64,000 bases of DNA from Bradyrhizobium sp. CCBAU 53340. GTDB lineage: Bacteria; Pseudomonadota; Alphaproteobacteria; Rhizobiales; Xanthobacteraceae. Numbering within the stretch: position 1 is the stretch's first letter; each line of letters opens with the position of its first letter. This document shows, piece after piece, positions 16,429 to 25,167 of the stretch. Location of the stretch: assembly GCF_015291645.1 (NCBI RefSeq), contig NZ_CP030055.1, forward strand, positions 6,262,001 through 6,326,000, read 5' to 3'. The notes under the pieces were generated by a model. That model was not told the DNA's origin. It made no database searches and saw only the letters and a list, made by a program, of their open reading frames with translations. The translations under genes were made by a program, and so were the position numbers.

Positions 16429-17586
16429 TTAGTTCCGTAGCGCGATCGCGCGCCCATTCCGCAAGGCCGGAATGCAATGTGCTCCCAGGAAAGCCATGGC
16501 GGTATCCATCTCGCACAGGACCATGCGCAGGACGGCTTCGGCGCCCGCCTCTCCGCCGGCCGCAAGACCCCACAACGGCAAGCGGCCGAGAAGCACGGCT
16601 TCCGCGCCCAGCGCAAGATATTTGAGGACGTCGGTGCCGCGCTGGACGCCGCTGTCGGCCAGAATCGTCAGACGCCCCTTCACCGCGCCGACAATCGCCG
16701 GAATGCAATCCACGGGGGCTGGCAGACAATCGAGATTGCGCCCGCCATGGACCGAGACCACGATGCCATCGGCACCGATCTCGACCGACTTTTCGGCATC
16801 CTCCACCGCGAGCACGCCCTTGATGGTGAGCTTGCCTGGCCAGATCTCGCGCAGCCAGCGCATGTCGTCCCAGCTCAGCCGAGGCTCGAGCCGGACCGCC
16901 TCGGCGATATCAACGCGGGTGATGGCGGTGCGAAATGCGTCCGGATAGTGACCGTAGCTCGGCACGCCCTCGCCCATGAGATAGCGCGCGAGGACCCCGA
17001 ACAGCCAACCTGGATGCAGTGCCACGTCAATCATGCTGCGCAGCCTCGGCTTGAAGGGAATGCCGAAACCGTTGCGAGCATTATACTCCCGGTTCGGCGA
17101 GACCGGCGTATCGACGGTGACGAGCAGGTTGTCGCAACCGCAGGCGCTCGCACGCTCCAGGAGGCGTGCGGTCAAGGCGCGATCGCGCCAGACATAGAGC
17201 TGGAACCAGAGCAAGGCATCCGGCGCGCCGCGCCGGATCGTCTCCACTGATGTCACCGATTGCGTCGAGATGCAGACGGGAATGCCGACGCGCGAGGCGG
17301 CGCGAGCAAGCTTCGTCTCTCCATCATGCGAAACGAGACCGGCGAGCGCCGTCGGCGCGACAACGAGGGGCGCGGCGATCCTCCGGCCGAACAACACCGT
17401 GTCGAGATCGCGCCGGTCGTGCCCCGTCAGCACCGCGGGCAGCAAGGTTATGGCGTCAAGCGAGGCACGCAGGCGCGTCAATGCGGTTTCGTCCTCCGAG
17501 CCGCGATCGATGTACTCGAACAGCCCGCGCGGGAGGAATCGTCGCGCGCGGCGGCGATAATCGCTGGCATTGAGGAGCATCGACAT
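16429..17586 (-). CDS. FMN-dependent alpha-hydroxyacid oxidase/dehydrogenase (LldD/GOX family)
   Basis: Oxidises an L-2-hydroxyacid to the 2-oxoacid using FMN. The 385-residue TIM-barrel protein has the family landmarks PTALAGLVSHDGE, STQSVTSVE, WFQLYVWRD, LLVTVDTPV, KGVLAVEDAE and the active-site His280 in VSVHGGRNLD; the usual Asn before that His is Val here, so specificity may differ from lactate or glycolate oxidases. ADSGVQRGTDVLK binds the flavin phosphate. Start at 17586, 7 nt after the IclR stop, indicates co-transcription; the ATG at 17580 is an alternative. Within the cluster it is one of two 2-hydroxyacid oxidising enzymes. Confidence 0.88.
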   Translation of the reverse strand: MSMLLNASDYRRRARRFLPRGLFEYIDRGSEDETALTRLRASLDAITLLPAVLTGHDRRDLDTVLFGRRIAAPLVVAPTALAGLVSHDGETKLARAASRVGIPVCISTQSVTSVETIRRGAPDALLWFQLYVWRDRALTARLLERASACGCDNLLVTVDTPVSPNREYNARNGFGIPFKPRLRSMIDVALHPGWLFGVLARYLMGEGVPSYGHYPDAFRTAITRVDIAEAVRLEPRLSWDDMRWLREIWPGKLTIKGVLAVEDAEKSVEIGADGIVVSVHGGRNLDCLPAPVDCIPAIVGAVKGRLTILADSGVQRGTDVLKYLALGAEAVLLGRLPLWGLAAGGEAGAEAVLRMVLCEMDTAMAFLGAHCIPALRNGRAIALRN

Positions 17587-17593
17587 CGGCGTT

Positions 17594-18469
17594 TCAGGCC
17601 GCGTAGCGTTTGAACTTGGACTTGGAGATCGAGGTTGCGGCGACGTGAACGTGCTGAACGAGCTCGGCCTCGACACGCTCCGTGGTCCAGCGCGTCGTAG
17701 GCACGGAGATGTTGACCGCGGCGATAGGCCGCCCGTGCTCGTCGATGATCGGCGCCGCAACGGAAATATCGCCCATGACGCTTTGGTTGATCTGGATCGA
17801 ATAGCCGCGCTTGGCGGCGAGACGCACCTGCTCCGTGAGCTTACCGGAATCCGTGATCGTATAGGGCGTAAGTGGCTCAAGCCGCGTACGCTTCAAGAGG
17901 TTCTGTTGCTCCGCCTCAGGAAGGGCCGCCAGGATTGCGATGCCGGAGGCCGTGAAATAGGCCGGCAGCCGGCTTCCGATCACGAAATCGATATGGATCA
18001 GGTGCTGCCCGGGAAAGCGCGCCACGAACACGACCTCGTGGCCGTCGAGCTCATGCAGGTTGCAGGTCTCGCCGAGATTACGGCTCATGTCGAGCAGATA
18101 AGGCGAGGCTTTGTCGATGAGCTCGTTGGCCTTGAGATAGCTGTGCGAGAACTGCAGCACTTTCGATGTGAGGCCGTAATTGCGCGTGCCCTCGATCCGC
18201 TTGAGATAGCCGAGCGTCTCCAGCGTATAGACCAGGCGCTGGGTGGCGCTACGGTCGAGTTCGGCGGCGCGCGCAATATCGGCGAGCGTCATGTAGCGCC
18301 GCGGCCCGTCGAAGGCATGCAGAACCTGGAACGCCTTCTCGGTCGAGCCGACGAACAGGGACGAGCGTGCCGGTTCGATGCCCTTCTCGATGCGCTTTTC
18401 TGCGCGAGATTTATCCGAGCTCTTGGCTTTTACAGCCTTCCTTGATCCGCCCTGGCCGCTACGCGCCAT
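17594..18469 (-). CDS. IclR-family transcriptional regulator
   Basis: A 291-residue regulator. A basic 35-residue N-terminal extension (KAVKAKSSDKSRAEKRIEKG) precedes the winged helix-turn-helix (about 38-100, YMTLADIARAAELDRSATQRLV) and an IclR effector-binding domain (GETCNLHELDGHEVVFVARF, YFTASGIAILAAL, GYSIQINQSVMGDISVAAPI). It is encoded inside the catabolic cluster, 15 nt after the DapA-like gene, so it most likely senses the cluster's substrate or an intermediate and binds the inverted repeats upstream of the first gene (inference). Confidence 0.92.
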   Translation of the reverse strand: MARSGQGGSRKAVKAKSSDKSRAEKRIEKGIEPARSSLFVGSTEKAFQVLHAFDGPRRYMTLADIARAAELDRSATQRLVYTLETLGYLKRIEGTRNYGLTSKVLQFSHSYLKANELIDKASPYLLDMSRNLGETCNLHELDGHEVVFVARFPGQHLIHIDFVIGSRLPAYFTASGIAILAALPEAEQQNLLKRTRLEPLTPYTITDSGKLTEQVRLAAKRGYSIQINQSVMGDISVAAPIIDEHGRPIAAVNISVPTTRWTTERVEAELVQHVHVAATSISKSKFKRYAA

Positions 18470-18484
18470 GTCGTCGTCCTTTCG

Positions 18485-19390
18485 TCACCCAACGTTTTCG
18501 GTGAGCGCCAGCTGCTTCTTCAGCTCAGCACGGAATGCCGAGACCAGCGCCGGCGCCGGCTGTACCAGCGGGGCCAGCATGCGCGGTGCGTCGACGCCGA
18601 TCATCTCCATCACCGCCTTCATCGGCCCCGGATTGGTTTCGGCAAACGCCATGTTCATGAACGGGATCAGGCGCCGGTGCAGGCGCAGCGCCTCTGCCGT
18701 GCGACCCGCAATAGCCGTCTCGTAGATCGCGCGCCAGGCGCGCGGCAGAAGACATGCGGTGACGACGATGCCGCCAGTCGCGCCCGCCGCCAGATGCAGC
18801 GGAAACAGGCTGTCCTCGCCGCTCAGCACCGCAAAGCTCTCGTCGACACCCGCCACGACCTGAAGGAAATGGTACATGTCGAGATTGCACGCCTTCATAC
18901 CGATGATGTTGGGATGCCTGGAGAGCTCATGCAGGATCCTGGGCTCGATCGCGATCCGGGTGCGATAGGGAATCTCGTAGATCAGGACAGGCACCGGCGA
19001 AGCATCGGCATAGCGCAGGAAATAGTCGCGAACGCCCGCCTGAGTCGGGTTGGTATAATATGGCGTAAGAACCAGCAGGCCGTCCACGCCCTCGGCTGCG
19101 AATTCACGGCCCGCCTGCAAGGCATCGTGGAAGCCGGTGTCGAGCACGCCCGCGATGACCGGGCCCTTGCCCGCCATCGCCTTCACCGACAGGCCAGCCA
19201 TCTTGATCCGCTCGGCTCTGGCCAGCGCGCCGTATTCGCCGGTGCCACCGAGCGGCACCACGCCGTCGATGCCGTGCTTGTTGAGCCAGTCGAACATAGA
19301 AGACACCGCGCCGGCATCGATGGTGTCGTCGGCCTTGACCGGGGTCGGAACGGCCGGGAACAGGCCGCGGAGATTGATGGCAGTGAGCAT
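18485..19390 (-). CDS. DapA/NanA-family Schiff-base lyase or dehydratase
   Basis: A 301-residue class I aldolase-fold enzyme. The Schiff-base lysine is Lys166 in IIGMKACN and the catalytic tyrosine is Tyr138 in LIYEIPYRT; the substrate-carboxylate loop reads PLGGTGEYGAL (residues 47-55) where most members have GTTGE. That change and the non-biosynthetic context argue against dihydrodipicolinate synthase and for a catabolic aldolase, deaminase or dehydratase releasing pyruvate or a semialdehyde. It lies between the transporter and IclR genes; the ALDH7 enzyme could oxidise its aldehyde product (inference). Confidence 0.85.
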   Translation of the reverse strand: MLTAINLRGLFPAVPTPVKADDTIDAGAVSSMFDWLNKHGIDGVVPLGGTGEYGALARAERIKMAGLSVKAMAGKGPVIAGVLDTGFHDALQAGREFAAEGVDGLLVLTPYYTNPTQAGVRDYFLRYADASPVPVLIYEIPYRTRIAIEPRILHELSRHPNIIGMKACNLDMYHFLQVVAGVDESFAVLSGEDSLFPLHLAAGATGGIVVTACLLPRAWRAIYETAIAGRTAEALRLHRRLIPFMNMAFAETNPGPMKAVMEMIGVDAPRMLAPLVQPAPALVSAFRAELKKQLALTENVG

Positions 19391-19423
19391 GACGCGAGAA
19401 CCTCTGGTTGAACGGCGGCGCTT

Positions 19424-21190
19424 CTATCTCGCGGCGGCACGCCGGCGCAGGCGTTCGGCGACGAAGATGAGAAGCCCCATGAAAACGAACAGGCAGGTCG
19501 AGACGGCGGCGATCGTGGGTGAGACCTGAAGCGTCACCTCGTCCCAGAACTGTTTCGGCAGCGTCGCGTTGAGACCGCCGGTGGCGAACAGCGCGATGGT
19601 CAATTCGTCGAACGAGGTCGCGAACGCAAACAGGAACGACGACATCATGCCGGCGCCGAGGATCGGGAAGGTAACGAAGCGCAGCATCGCGAACGGGCGC
19701 GCTCCAAGGCTCTGCGCGGCCTGATCGAGCCGCGTGTCGTAATTGCGCAGCACGGCCATCATGGTCATGACCACGTAAGGCACGGCGACGACGGTGTGGC
19801 CGAGAACGAGGCCGACGGCGCTGCCGACGAGGCCGATGCGCGCGAAGACGTAGAACAGGCCGACCGCGATGATCATGCGCGGCACCACGATCGGCGACAG
19901 GATGAAGGCGAGCCACGCCGCCTTGCCGCTGATATCGCTTCGCACCAGCAGGAACGCGGCCGGCGTGCCGATCAGCATGGCGAGCAGGCCGGTGCCGATG
20001 CCGACCAGAAGAGAGCGCAGCAGGGCCTGGGTCCAGACCGGCGAGTTCAGCACCGTCTCGTACCAGTGCAGAGTAAAGCCCTGCGGGGGCCAGTTCAGGC
20101 CGCCGGTGCCGAATGACAACGGAATCATCAGAATCGTCGGGGCGCTGATGATGAGCAGCATGGTCCAGACGAAGGCCTGCAAGCCGAGGCCAGCCTTGTC
20201 AGGGTTGCGGTCGCGGCGGCGCGACGGCCACAGCAGAATGATCCGGTCCGAGATGGCGCCGAGCAACGTGAGCAGCGCATCGCCCATCTTCGTGACCGGT
20301 CCTGACAAACGCGACGGCTTTGCAGTGCGGGCTGCGGATGCGCCGGTCATGGTCGACAGGCCGAGCAACCGGTCATAGGCGGCAAAGACGACGAGGACGA
20401 CGACCAGCAGCAGCACCGAGATCGCACCGGCGAAGCCCCAGTTCATGGTCTGCTGGACCTGGTCGATGATGAGCTGCGTGATCATAGTCTCGCGGCGTCC
20501 GCCGAGCAGCGCAGGAACGATGAAGAAGCCGATCGCGGTGACGAACACCATGATTCCGGCAGCGGCAACGCCGGGCAGCGACAGCGGAAAATAGATCTTC
20601 CAGAACGCCATGCCCGGACGCGCCCCGAGCGTGGCGGCGGCGCGCGGCAAATTGCGGTCGATATTCTCCATCACCGAGAGCATGGTCAGCACGGCAAGCG
20701 GCAGCAGCGCATTGACCATGCCGACGAGGACGCTGCCGAAATTGTAGAGCAGGCTCGCAGGGCTCGAGATGATGCCGAGCGAGAGCAGCAGCTTGTTGAT
20801 GACGCCGTTCCGGCCGAGCAGTACGATCCAGGCGAAGGCGCGAACGAGAAAGCTGGTCCAGAACGACAGCAGCACCCAGAACAGCAGCGTCGCCTTGCGC
20901 TCCTTGCCGACGACCGAGATCAGATAGGCAATCGGATACCCTGCGACGACGCAGACCAGCGTGGTGGCCAGCGAGATCTTCAGCGTGATCAGGAGAACGT
21001 CGAGATAGACCGTTGAAGCAAAGAGCTGGCGATATGGCGCCAGCGTGAAGCCATTGTCGCCATAGACGCTGAGCAGCAGCAGCTGGCCGACGGGATAGAT
21101 CAGGAACAGCACGAGCAGCAGCACCAGCGGCGCGCCCATCGCGACCCGCGTCCAGGCCAGCCTCTGCGATATCGCGCGCATGCCGGCCAA
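19424..21190 (-). CDS. Fused two-domain ABC permease, PotB-PotC type
   Basis: A 588-residue inner-membrane protein that joins two permease domains usually encoded separately. The first half (about 1-280) ends with a cytoplasmic EAA loop (RAAATLGARPGMAFWKI), a ~70-residue linker rich in Arg/Ser/Ala follows, and the second half (about 345-585) has its own EAA loop (QAAQSLGARPFAMLRF). About twelve membrane helices in total. TTG at 21190 is favoured because GGAGGGGG lies 8 nt upstream, inside the end of the ATPase gene; an ATG at 21181 is the alternative. It forms one transporter with the adjacent ATPase and binding protein. Confidence 0.88.
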   Translation of the reverse strand: MAGMRAISQRLAWTRVAMGAPLVLLLVLFLIYPVGQLLLLSVYGDNGFTLAPYRQLFASTVYLDVLLITLKISLATTLVCVVAGYPIAYLISVVGKERKATLLFWVLLSFWTSFLVRAFAWIVLLGRNGVINKLLLSLGIISSPASLLYNFGSVLVGMVNALLPLAVLTMLSVMENIDRNLPRAAATLGARPGMAFWKIYFPLSLPGVAAAGIMVFVTAIGFFIVPALLGGRRETMITQLIIDQVQQTMNWGFAGAISVLLLVVVLVVFAAYDRLLGLSTMTGASAARTAKPSRLSGPVTKMGDALLTLLGAISDRIILLWPSRRRDRNPDKAGLGLQAFVWTMLLIISAPTILMIPLSFGTGGLNWPPQGFTLHWYETVLNSPVWTQALLRSLLVGIGTGLLAMLIGTPAAFLLVRSDISGKAAWLAFILSPIVVPRMIIAVGLFYVFARIGLVGSAVGLVLGHTVVAVPYVVMTMMAVLRNYDTRLDQAAQSLGARPFAMLRFVTFPILGAGMMSSFLFAFATSFDELTIALFATGGLNATLPKQFWDEVTLQVSPTIAAVSTCLFVFMGLLIFVAERLRRRAAAR

Positions 21191-21192
21191 GC

Positions 21193-22281
21193 TCAGATCC
21201 CCCTCCCGTCATGAATGGCGACGGCATCCGCCGCGTGCCACCCGAGCGACAGGCGCTGACCGATCTCGTAAGGCGCAGATCCGCTGCGGGTCGGATGCGC
21301 AGCCACGAGCTGCGGCAGGCCCGCGGTCTCCGGCGCGATATAGAGCCGCGTCAGGCTGCCGCTGATCATCACGTCGGTAAGCCGGCCGGACAGCTGGCCG
21401 CCCTCGCCGACCACGAGGTTCTGCGGGCGCACCATGACCTTGACCGGCTCGCCGGCGGCGAAACGAGAACCATTGCCGACCGCGCGCGAGGACGCGAGCT
21501 GCTCGGTGAGGACGATGTCGAGCTCCTCGCCATCGACGCTGTGCACCGTGGCGCTGAGCAGATTGGACTCGCCGAGGAAGTCGGCAACGAACACCGAGCG
21601 CGGCCGGAAATAGAGATCCTGCGGCGTGCCGAGCTGCTCGATCGCGCCCGCATTCATCAGGCAGATGCGATCCGACATGGTCATCGCCTCTTCCTGGTCA
21701 TGGGTGACGTAGACGATCGTGGTGCCGAGCTCGCGATGGATGCGCTTGATCTCGAGCTGCATCTGGTCACGCAGCTTCTTGTCGAGCGCGCCCAGCGGCT
21801 CGTCCATCAGGATGATGGCGGGGCGATAGACGATGCAGCGCGCCAGCGCGATGCGCTGCTGCTGACCGCCGGACAATTCGCGCGGATAGCGCTTTGCGAC
21901 ATGCGGCAGGCGCACCGTCTCCAGCGCCTCCGCTGTGCGGCGGCGCGCCTCGGTATCGGAGACTTTCCGCATCTTGAGGGGAAACGCGATGTTGTCCTCG
22001 ATCGTCATGTGAGGAAACAGCGCGTAGTTCTGGAACACGACACCGATGTCGCGGTCATAGGCGGCGCTATGCGTGACGTCGGTGTCGTCGATCAGGATCT
22101 GTCCCTCGTCGGGATGGGCGAGACCCGCGATCAGGCTGAGCAGCGTTGTCTTGCCCGATCCGGACGGGCCAAGCAGGGTGAGGAATTCGCCCTTGGCGAC
22201 GTCGAGGCTGGTCGGCGCAAGCGCGACGAAATCGCCATAGCGCTTGCACAGCTCACGAATGCGCAGGCTCGACGAGACCAT
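21193..22281 (-). CDS. ABC transporter ATPase, PotA type
   Basis: The 362-residue ATP-binding subunit of the cluster's importer. Walker A is GPSGSGKTT (about 38-46), the signature is [13 protein letters not shown], Walker B is IILMDEPLGALD, with the switch His in VYVTHDQEEA, and a C-terminal TOBE domain (about 280-355, FAAGEPVKVMVRPQNLVV). I start at the ATG at 22281, which has GGAG 6 nt upstream; a TTG at 22311 overlapping the previous stop is possible. The length and TOBE domain fit spermidine/putrescine or Fe/sulfate-type importers. Confidence 0.92.
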   Translation of the reverse strand: MVSSSLRIRELCKRYGDFVALAPTSLDVAKGEFLTLLGPSGSGKTTLLSLIAGLAHPDEGQILIDDTDVTHSAAYDRDIGVVFQNYALFPHMTIEDNIAFPLKMRKVSDTEARRRTAEALETVRLPHVAKRYPRELSGGQQQRIALARCIVYRPAIILMDEPLGALDKKLRDQMQLEIKRIHRELGTTIVYVTHDQEEAMTMSDRICLMNAGAIEQLGTPQDLYFRPRSVFVADFLGESNLLSATVHSVDGEELDIVLTEQLASSRAVGNGSRFAAGEPVKVMVRPQNLVVGEGGQLSGRLTDVMISGSLTRLYIAPETAGLPQLVAAHPTRSGSAPYEIGQRLSLGWHAADAVAIHDGRGI

Positions 22282-22307
22282 GGGCCGCTCCGATCCGGTC
22301 GAGCCGC

Positions 22308-23393
22308 TCAAGCCAGGATCCAGCTGTTGAAGCGCTCGATGACGGCGGCCTGGTTGTCGTACCAGTACTTCGCATCGATCTTCAGCCCGGCCTTGATGTT
22401 ATCAGGATAGGTCGGGCAGTTCTTGGCGACCTCCGGCTTGACGTAGTTGAAGGCCTCCGGCTGCGTGAGGCCGGCCGGGAAGAATTCGACGAGCGCCGCC
22501 TGCCGCTTCGGATCGGAGGCGAACTTGATGAACTCGCGGCAGGCATCGGCGTTCGGCGTGCCTGACAGGATCGACCAATTGTCGGCGCCCCAGATACCCT
22601 GGTTCCAGACGATCTCGACGGGCGCACCCGCTGCCTGCGCGGCCTGCGCGCGCGACACCCAGGTCGGGAGCATCTCGATCTCGCCCGAGGTCAGCATCTG
22701 CTCGACCTGCGCACCGCTGGTCCACCACACCGCGACCTGGGACTTGATCTTGTCGAGCGAGGCGAAGGCCTTGTCGAGATCGCAAGGGTAGACCTGCGCG
22801 GTCGGCGCGCCTGCACCCATCAGCGCTTCCTCGATCGTGTCGAACGGATGCTTGCGCACCGAACGACGTGCAGGGAAGTCCGTCACGTTCCAGAAATCCG
22901 ACCAGGATTGCGGCGCCTTGCGTCCCTTGAAGGCGTCGGTGCGATAGGCCAGCACCGTGGTGTAAACGTTGGTGGCAACTCCGTAGGGCGAAGCGTATTC
23001 GGCCGGGAGCGACTTGACCACCGGCTCCGCTTCGAGGCCGTGCTTCTCGAGATAAGGCTTGCCGCCGGTAGTCAGGATCTGGATCGCGGGCCAGGAGATC
23101 TTGGCCATGTCCCAAGTATAATTCTTGGTGTCGACCATGGTCTTGATCTGCGCGACCGGCTCGGCATTGGCCTGCACGCCGACGACCTCGATTCCGGTCG
23201 CTTCGGTGAACGGACGGTAGAACACCGCACCATAGGCCTTGGTGTAGATGCCGCCATCGTCGCGCACGACGATGCGTTTTCCAGCAGCGCGGGACGGCGA
23301 CCAGACGGACGGCGCGGCAAGCGCGACGGCGCCGGCTCCGGCGCCGAGCAGAAGGCGGCGGCGGGAAGTGATGAGCTTCGATGCGTTGGTCAT
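22308..23393 (-). CDS. ABC transporter substrate-binding protein, PotD-like, Tat-type signal
   Basis: A 361-residue periplasmic solute receptor. The N-terminus has a twin-arginine-like signal (SRRRLLLGAGAGAVALAAPS), so export may be by Tat after cofactor-free folding. The mature part has the type II binding-protein pattern with IVVRDDGGIYTKAYGAVFY, PFTEATGIEVVG and LPTWVSRAQAAQAAGAPV, closest to the PotD/PotF group that binds polyamines and other small amines or amino-acid derivatives. Ligand unknown; the ALDH7 and lyase neighbours suggest an amine or amino acid (inference). AGAGGGG precedes the start. Confidence 0.9.
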   Translation of the reverse strand: MTNASKLITSRRRLLLGAGAGAVALAAPSVWSPSRAAGKRIVVRDDGGIYTKAYGAVFYRPFTEATGIEVVGVQANAEPVAQIKTMVDTKNYTWDMAKISWPAIQILTTGGKPYLEKHGLEAEPVVKSLPAEYASPYGVATNVYTTVLAYRTDAFKGRKAPQSWSDFWNVTDFPARRSVRKHPFDTIEEALMGAGAPTAQVYPCDLDKAFASLDKIKSQVAVWWTSGAQVEQMLTSGEIEMLPTWVSRAQAAQAAGAPVEIVWNQGIWGADNWSILSGTPNADACREFIKFASDPKRQAALVEFFPAGLTQPEAFNYVKPEVAKNCPTYPDNIKAGLKIDAKYWYDNQAAVIERFNSWILA

Positions 23394-23406
23394 GTCAGTC
23401 CCCTCT

Positions 23407-24873
23407 CTACGATGTTGGATTGGTCGGCGAAGTTGGGGCCCCCTCAGTCGCCGATGACGGCGGCAGAACGCGGCCAGGATTGAACAGACCGGACGGGTCG
23501 AATGCCTGCTTCACCGCCCGCATGAGAGCGAGCTCGACCGGCGGCTTGTAGCGGGTCATTTCGCCCGTCAGCGTGCGCCCGACGCCATGCTCGGCACTGA
23601 AGGTGCCGCGCAGGGAACTGGCGACATCGTTCATGACGCGGCGGATCCTTTGCGCTGTCTCGTCGCGCTCCGGCAGTGCGTCCCATTCGGCAAAGCTGAA
23701 GAAGGGGATGAAATGGATGTTGCCGTCGCCCATGTGGCCGACGATGACGAATGTCAGATCCGGCACGATCGCGCGCACCGCCGCCATGGCCTGATCGATG
23801 AAAGCAGGCACGTTGGAGACCGGCACGGCGGTGTCCGACGTCAGGCCGACACCGGCCTTCTTGTTGGCTTCCGACACGCTGTGACGCACAAGCCACATCG
23901 CCTTGCGCTGTGCCTCGCTCGACGCGACGACGCCGTCGCTGACGAGCCCAGCCTCCAGCGCCTGTTCGAGCACCGTCTGCATCGTCGCGGCGAGCGCGGC
24001 GGCATCGCCGGTGTCGGAGAGTTCGATAAGCACGTGCCAGGTGTTGATCTCCGCGACCGGACAACGCCGGCCCGGCACCTGCTCCAGTACGAGCTCGATC
24101 TGCTTCGCATTCATCAGCTCGAACGCGGACAGCCGCGAGTTGCAGGCCGCCTGGAACAGGCCGAGCACCTTGAGCGCCTGATGCGGACTGTCGACCGCGA
24201 GCCAGGCGACGGCTTCCGCCGTCGGCAGCGGATGCAGCTTCAGCACCGCGCCGGTGATGATGCCGAGCGTGCCCTCCGAGCCGATAAAGAGATGCTTGAG
24301 GTCGTAGCCGGTGTTGTTCTTGCGCAGCGCGTAGAGGCCATCCCAGATCGAGCCGTCCGGAAGCACGACCTCGAGACCGAGCACATTATCGCGCGTGTTG
24401 CCGTAACGCAGCACGCCGGTGCCGCCGGCATTGGTGCCGATATTGCCGCCGATCTGGCACGAGCCTTCCGCGCCGAGGCTGACCGGATAGAGCCGGCCGG
24501 CGGCCGCCGCAGCTTCCTGGATGGTTGCCAGCACGCAGCCGGCATCGACCACCATGGTGTTGTTGACGGGATCGAGCGAGCGGATCCGGCGCATGCGCGT
24601 CAACGCGACGATGACAGGCGGCTTACCCTGTCCTGACGGCGTCGCGCCGCCGCACAGGCTGGTGTTGCCGCCCTGCGGCAGCACCGGCGTTTCATGAGCG
24701 ACACAGAGACGGACGATCGCCGCGACCTGCTCCGTGGTCGAGGGCAGGACCGCACAGAGCGCCGGCGCGCGAAACCGGCCGCGCCAATCCTCGGTCAGGC
24801 CCGCGAGATCCTCCTCGCGCGTCAGCACGGCCGTGTCGCCCAGCAGCTGCCTGAACGCCTCGATCAATGCCAT
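23407..24873 (-). CDS. FAD-linked 2-hydroxyacid dehydrogenase (D-2-hydroxyglutarate dehydrogenase/GlcD family)
   Basis: A 488-residue flavoenzyme and first gene of the cluster. N-terminal PCMH-type FAD domain (about 35-215: VLPQGGNTSLCGGATP, GNIGTNAGGTGVLRYGNTRDNVLG, FIGSEGTLGIITGAVLKLHP) and C-terminal FAD-oxidase domain with the metal-ligand motif GHMGDGNIHF and EHGVGRTL. The family oxidises D-2-hydroxyacids such as D-2-hydroxyglutarate, D-lactate or glycolate and passes electrons to a quinone or flavoprotein. GGAGG lies 7 nt upstream of the start. Its stop is 13 nt before the binding-protein gene. D-2-hydroxyglutarate is an intermediate of one bacterial lysine pathway, which would fit the ALDH7 gene, but this is inferred. 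Confidence 0.88.
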   Translation of the reverse strand: MALIEAFRQLLGDTAVLTREEDLAGLTEDWRGRFRAPALCAVLPSTTEQVAAIVRLCVAHETPVLPQGGNTSLCGGATPSGQGKPPVIVALTRMRRIRSLDPVNNTMVVDAGCVLATIQEAAAAAGRLYPVSLGAEGSCQIGGNIGTNAGGTGVLRYGNTRDNVLGLEVVLPDGSIWDGLYALRKNNTGYDLKHLFIGSEGTLGIITGAVLKLHPLPTAEAVAWLAVDSPHQALKVLGLFQAACNSRLSAFELMNAKQIELVLEQVPGRRCPVAEINTWHVLIELSDTGDAAALAATMQTVLEQALEAGLVSDGVVASSEAQRKAMWLVRHSVSEANKKAGVGLTSDTAVPVSNVPAFIDQAMAAVRAIVPDLTFVIVGHMGDGNIHFIPFFSFAEWDALPERDETAQRIRRVMNDVASSLRGTFSAEHGVGRTLTGEMTRYKPPVELALMRAVKQAFDPSGLFNPGRVLPPSSATEGAPTSPTNPTS

Positions 24874-24927
24874 TCACCCGCCTCCGGAACGGACCGACGC
24901 CAGCCAATTAGCCCTAGCGCAAATAAT

Positions 24928-24975
24928 CGAAATGCGATTACTTCGATCGCATTATGCTGATCATGAATTCAGCAT
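24928..24975. promoter_or_regulatory. Paired inverted repeats upstream of the catabolic cluster (candidate IclR operator)
   Basis: Two adjacent symmetrical sites lie 55-102 nt upstream of the first gene. Site 1 is AATGCGAT (24931-24938) and ATCGCATT (24946-24953) with a 7-nt spacer, and overlaps a second nested pair TCGAA/TTCGA (24928-24932, 24942-24946). Site 2 is ATGCTGA (24954-24960) and TCAGCAT (24969-24975) with an 8-nt spacer. Tandem palindromes in an otherwise gene-free promoter region are typical of dimeric or tetrameric regulators such as IclR proteins; assignment to the cluster's own IclR is inferred. Confidence 0.5.
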
Positions 24976-25167
24976 GACAGGGAGTCAAGCGGGGTGGCGC
25001 GCCGTCATGTCCCGCGAAGGACCCTCGCGACCAAGAGCGCGAGGGGTATGCTCCCTCGATTGTGGAAAAAGCGAATCAAGCACGCCGTCACGAACCAAGC
25101 TTGATCGATCAGCCGCGAACAGGTGCCCCGTATTGCTGGGCCCTCGCATCCTTGCTCTAATGCGGCG

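Noticed and set aside
17587..17880. N-terminal extension of the FMN oxidase frame
   Set aside because: Lies within the IclR gene; the family N-terminus starts at 17586.
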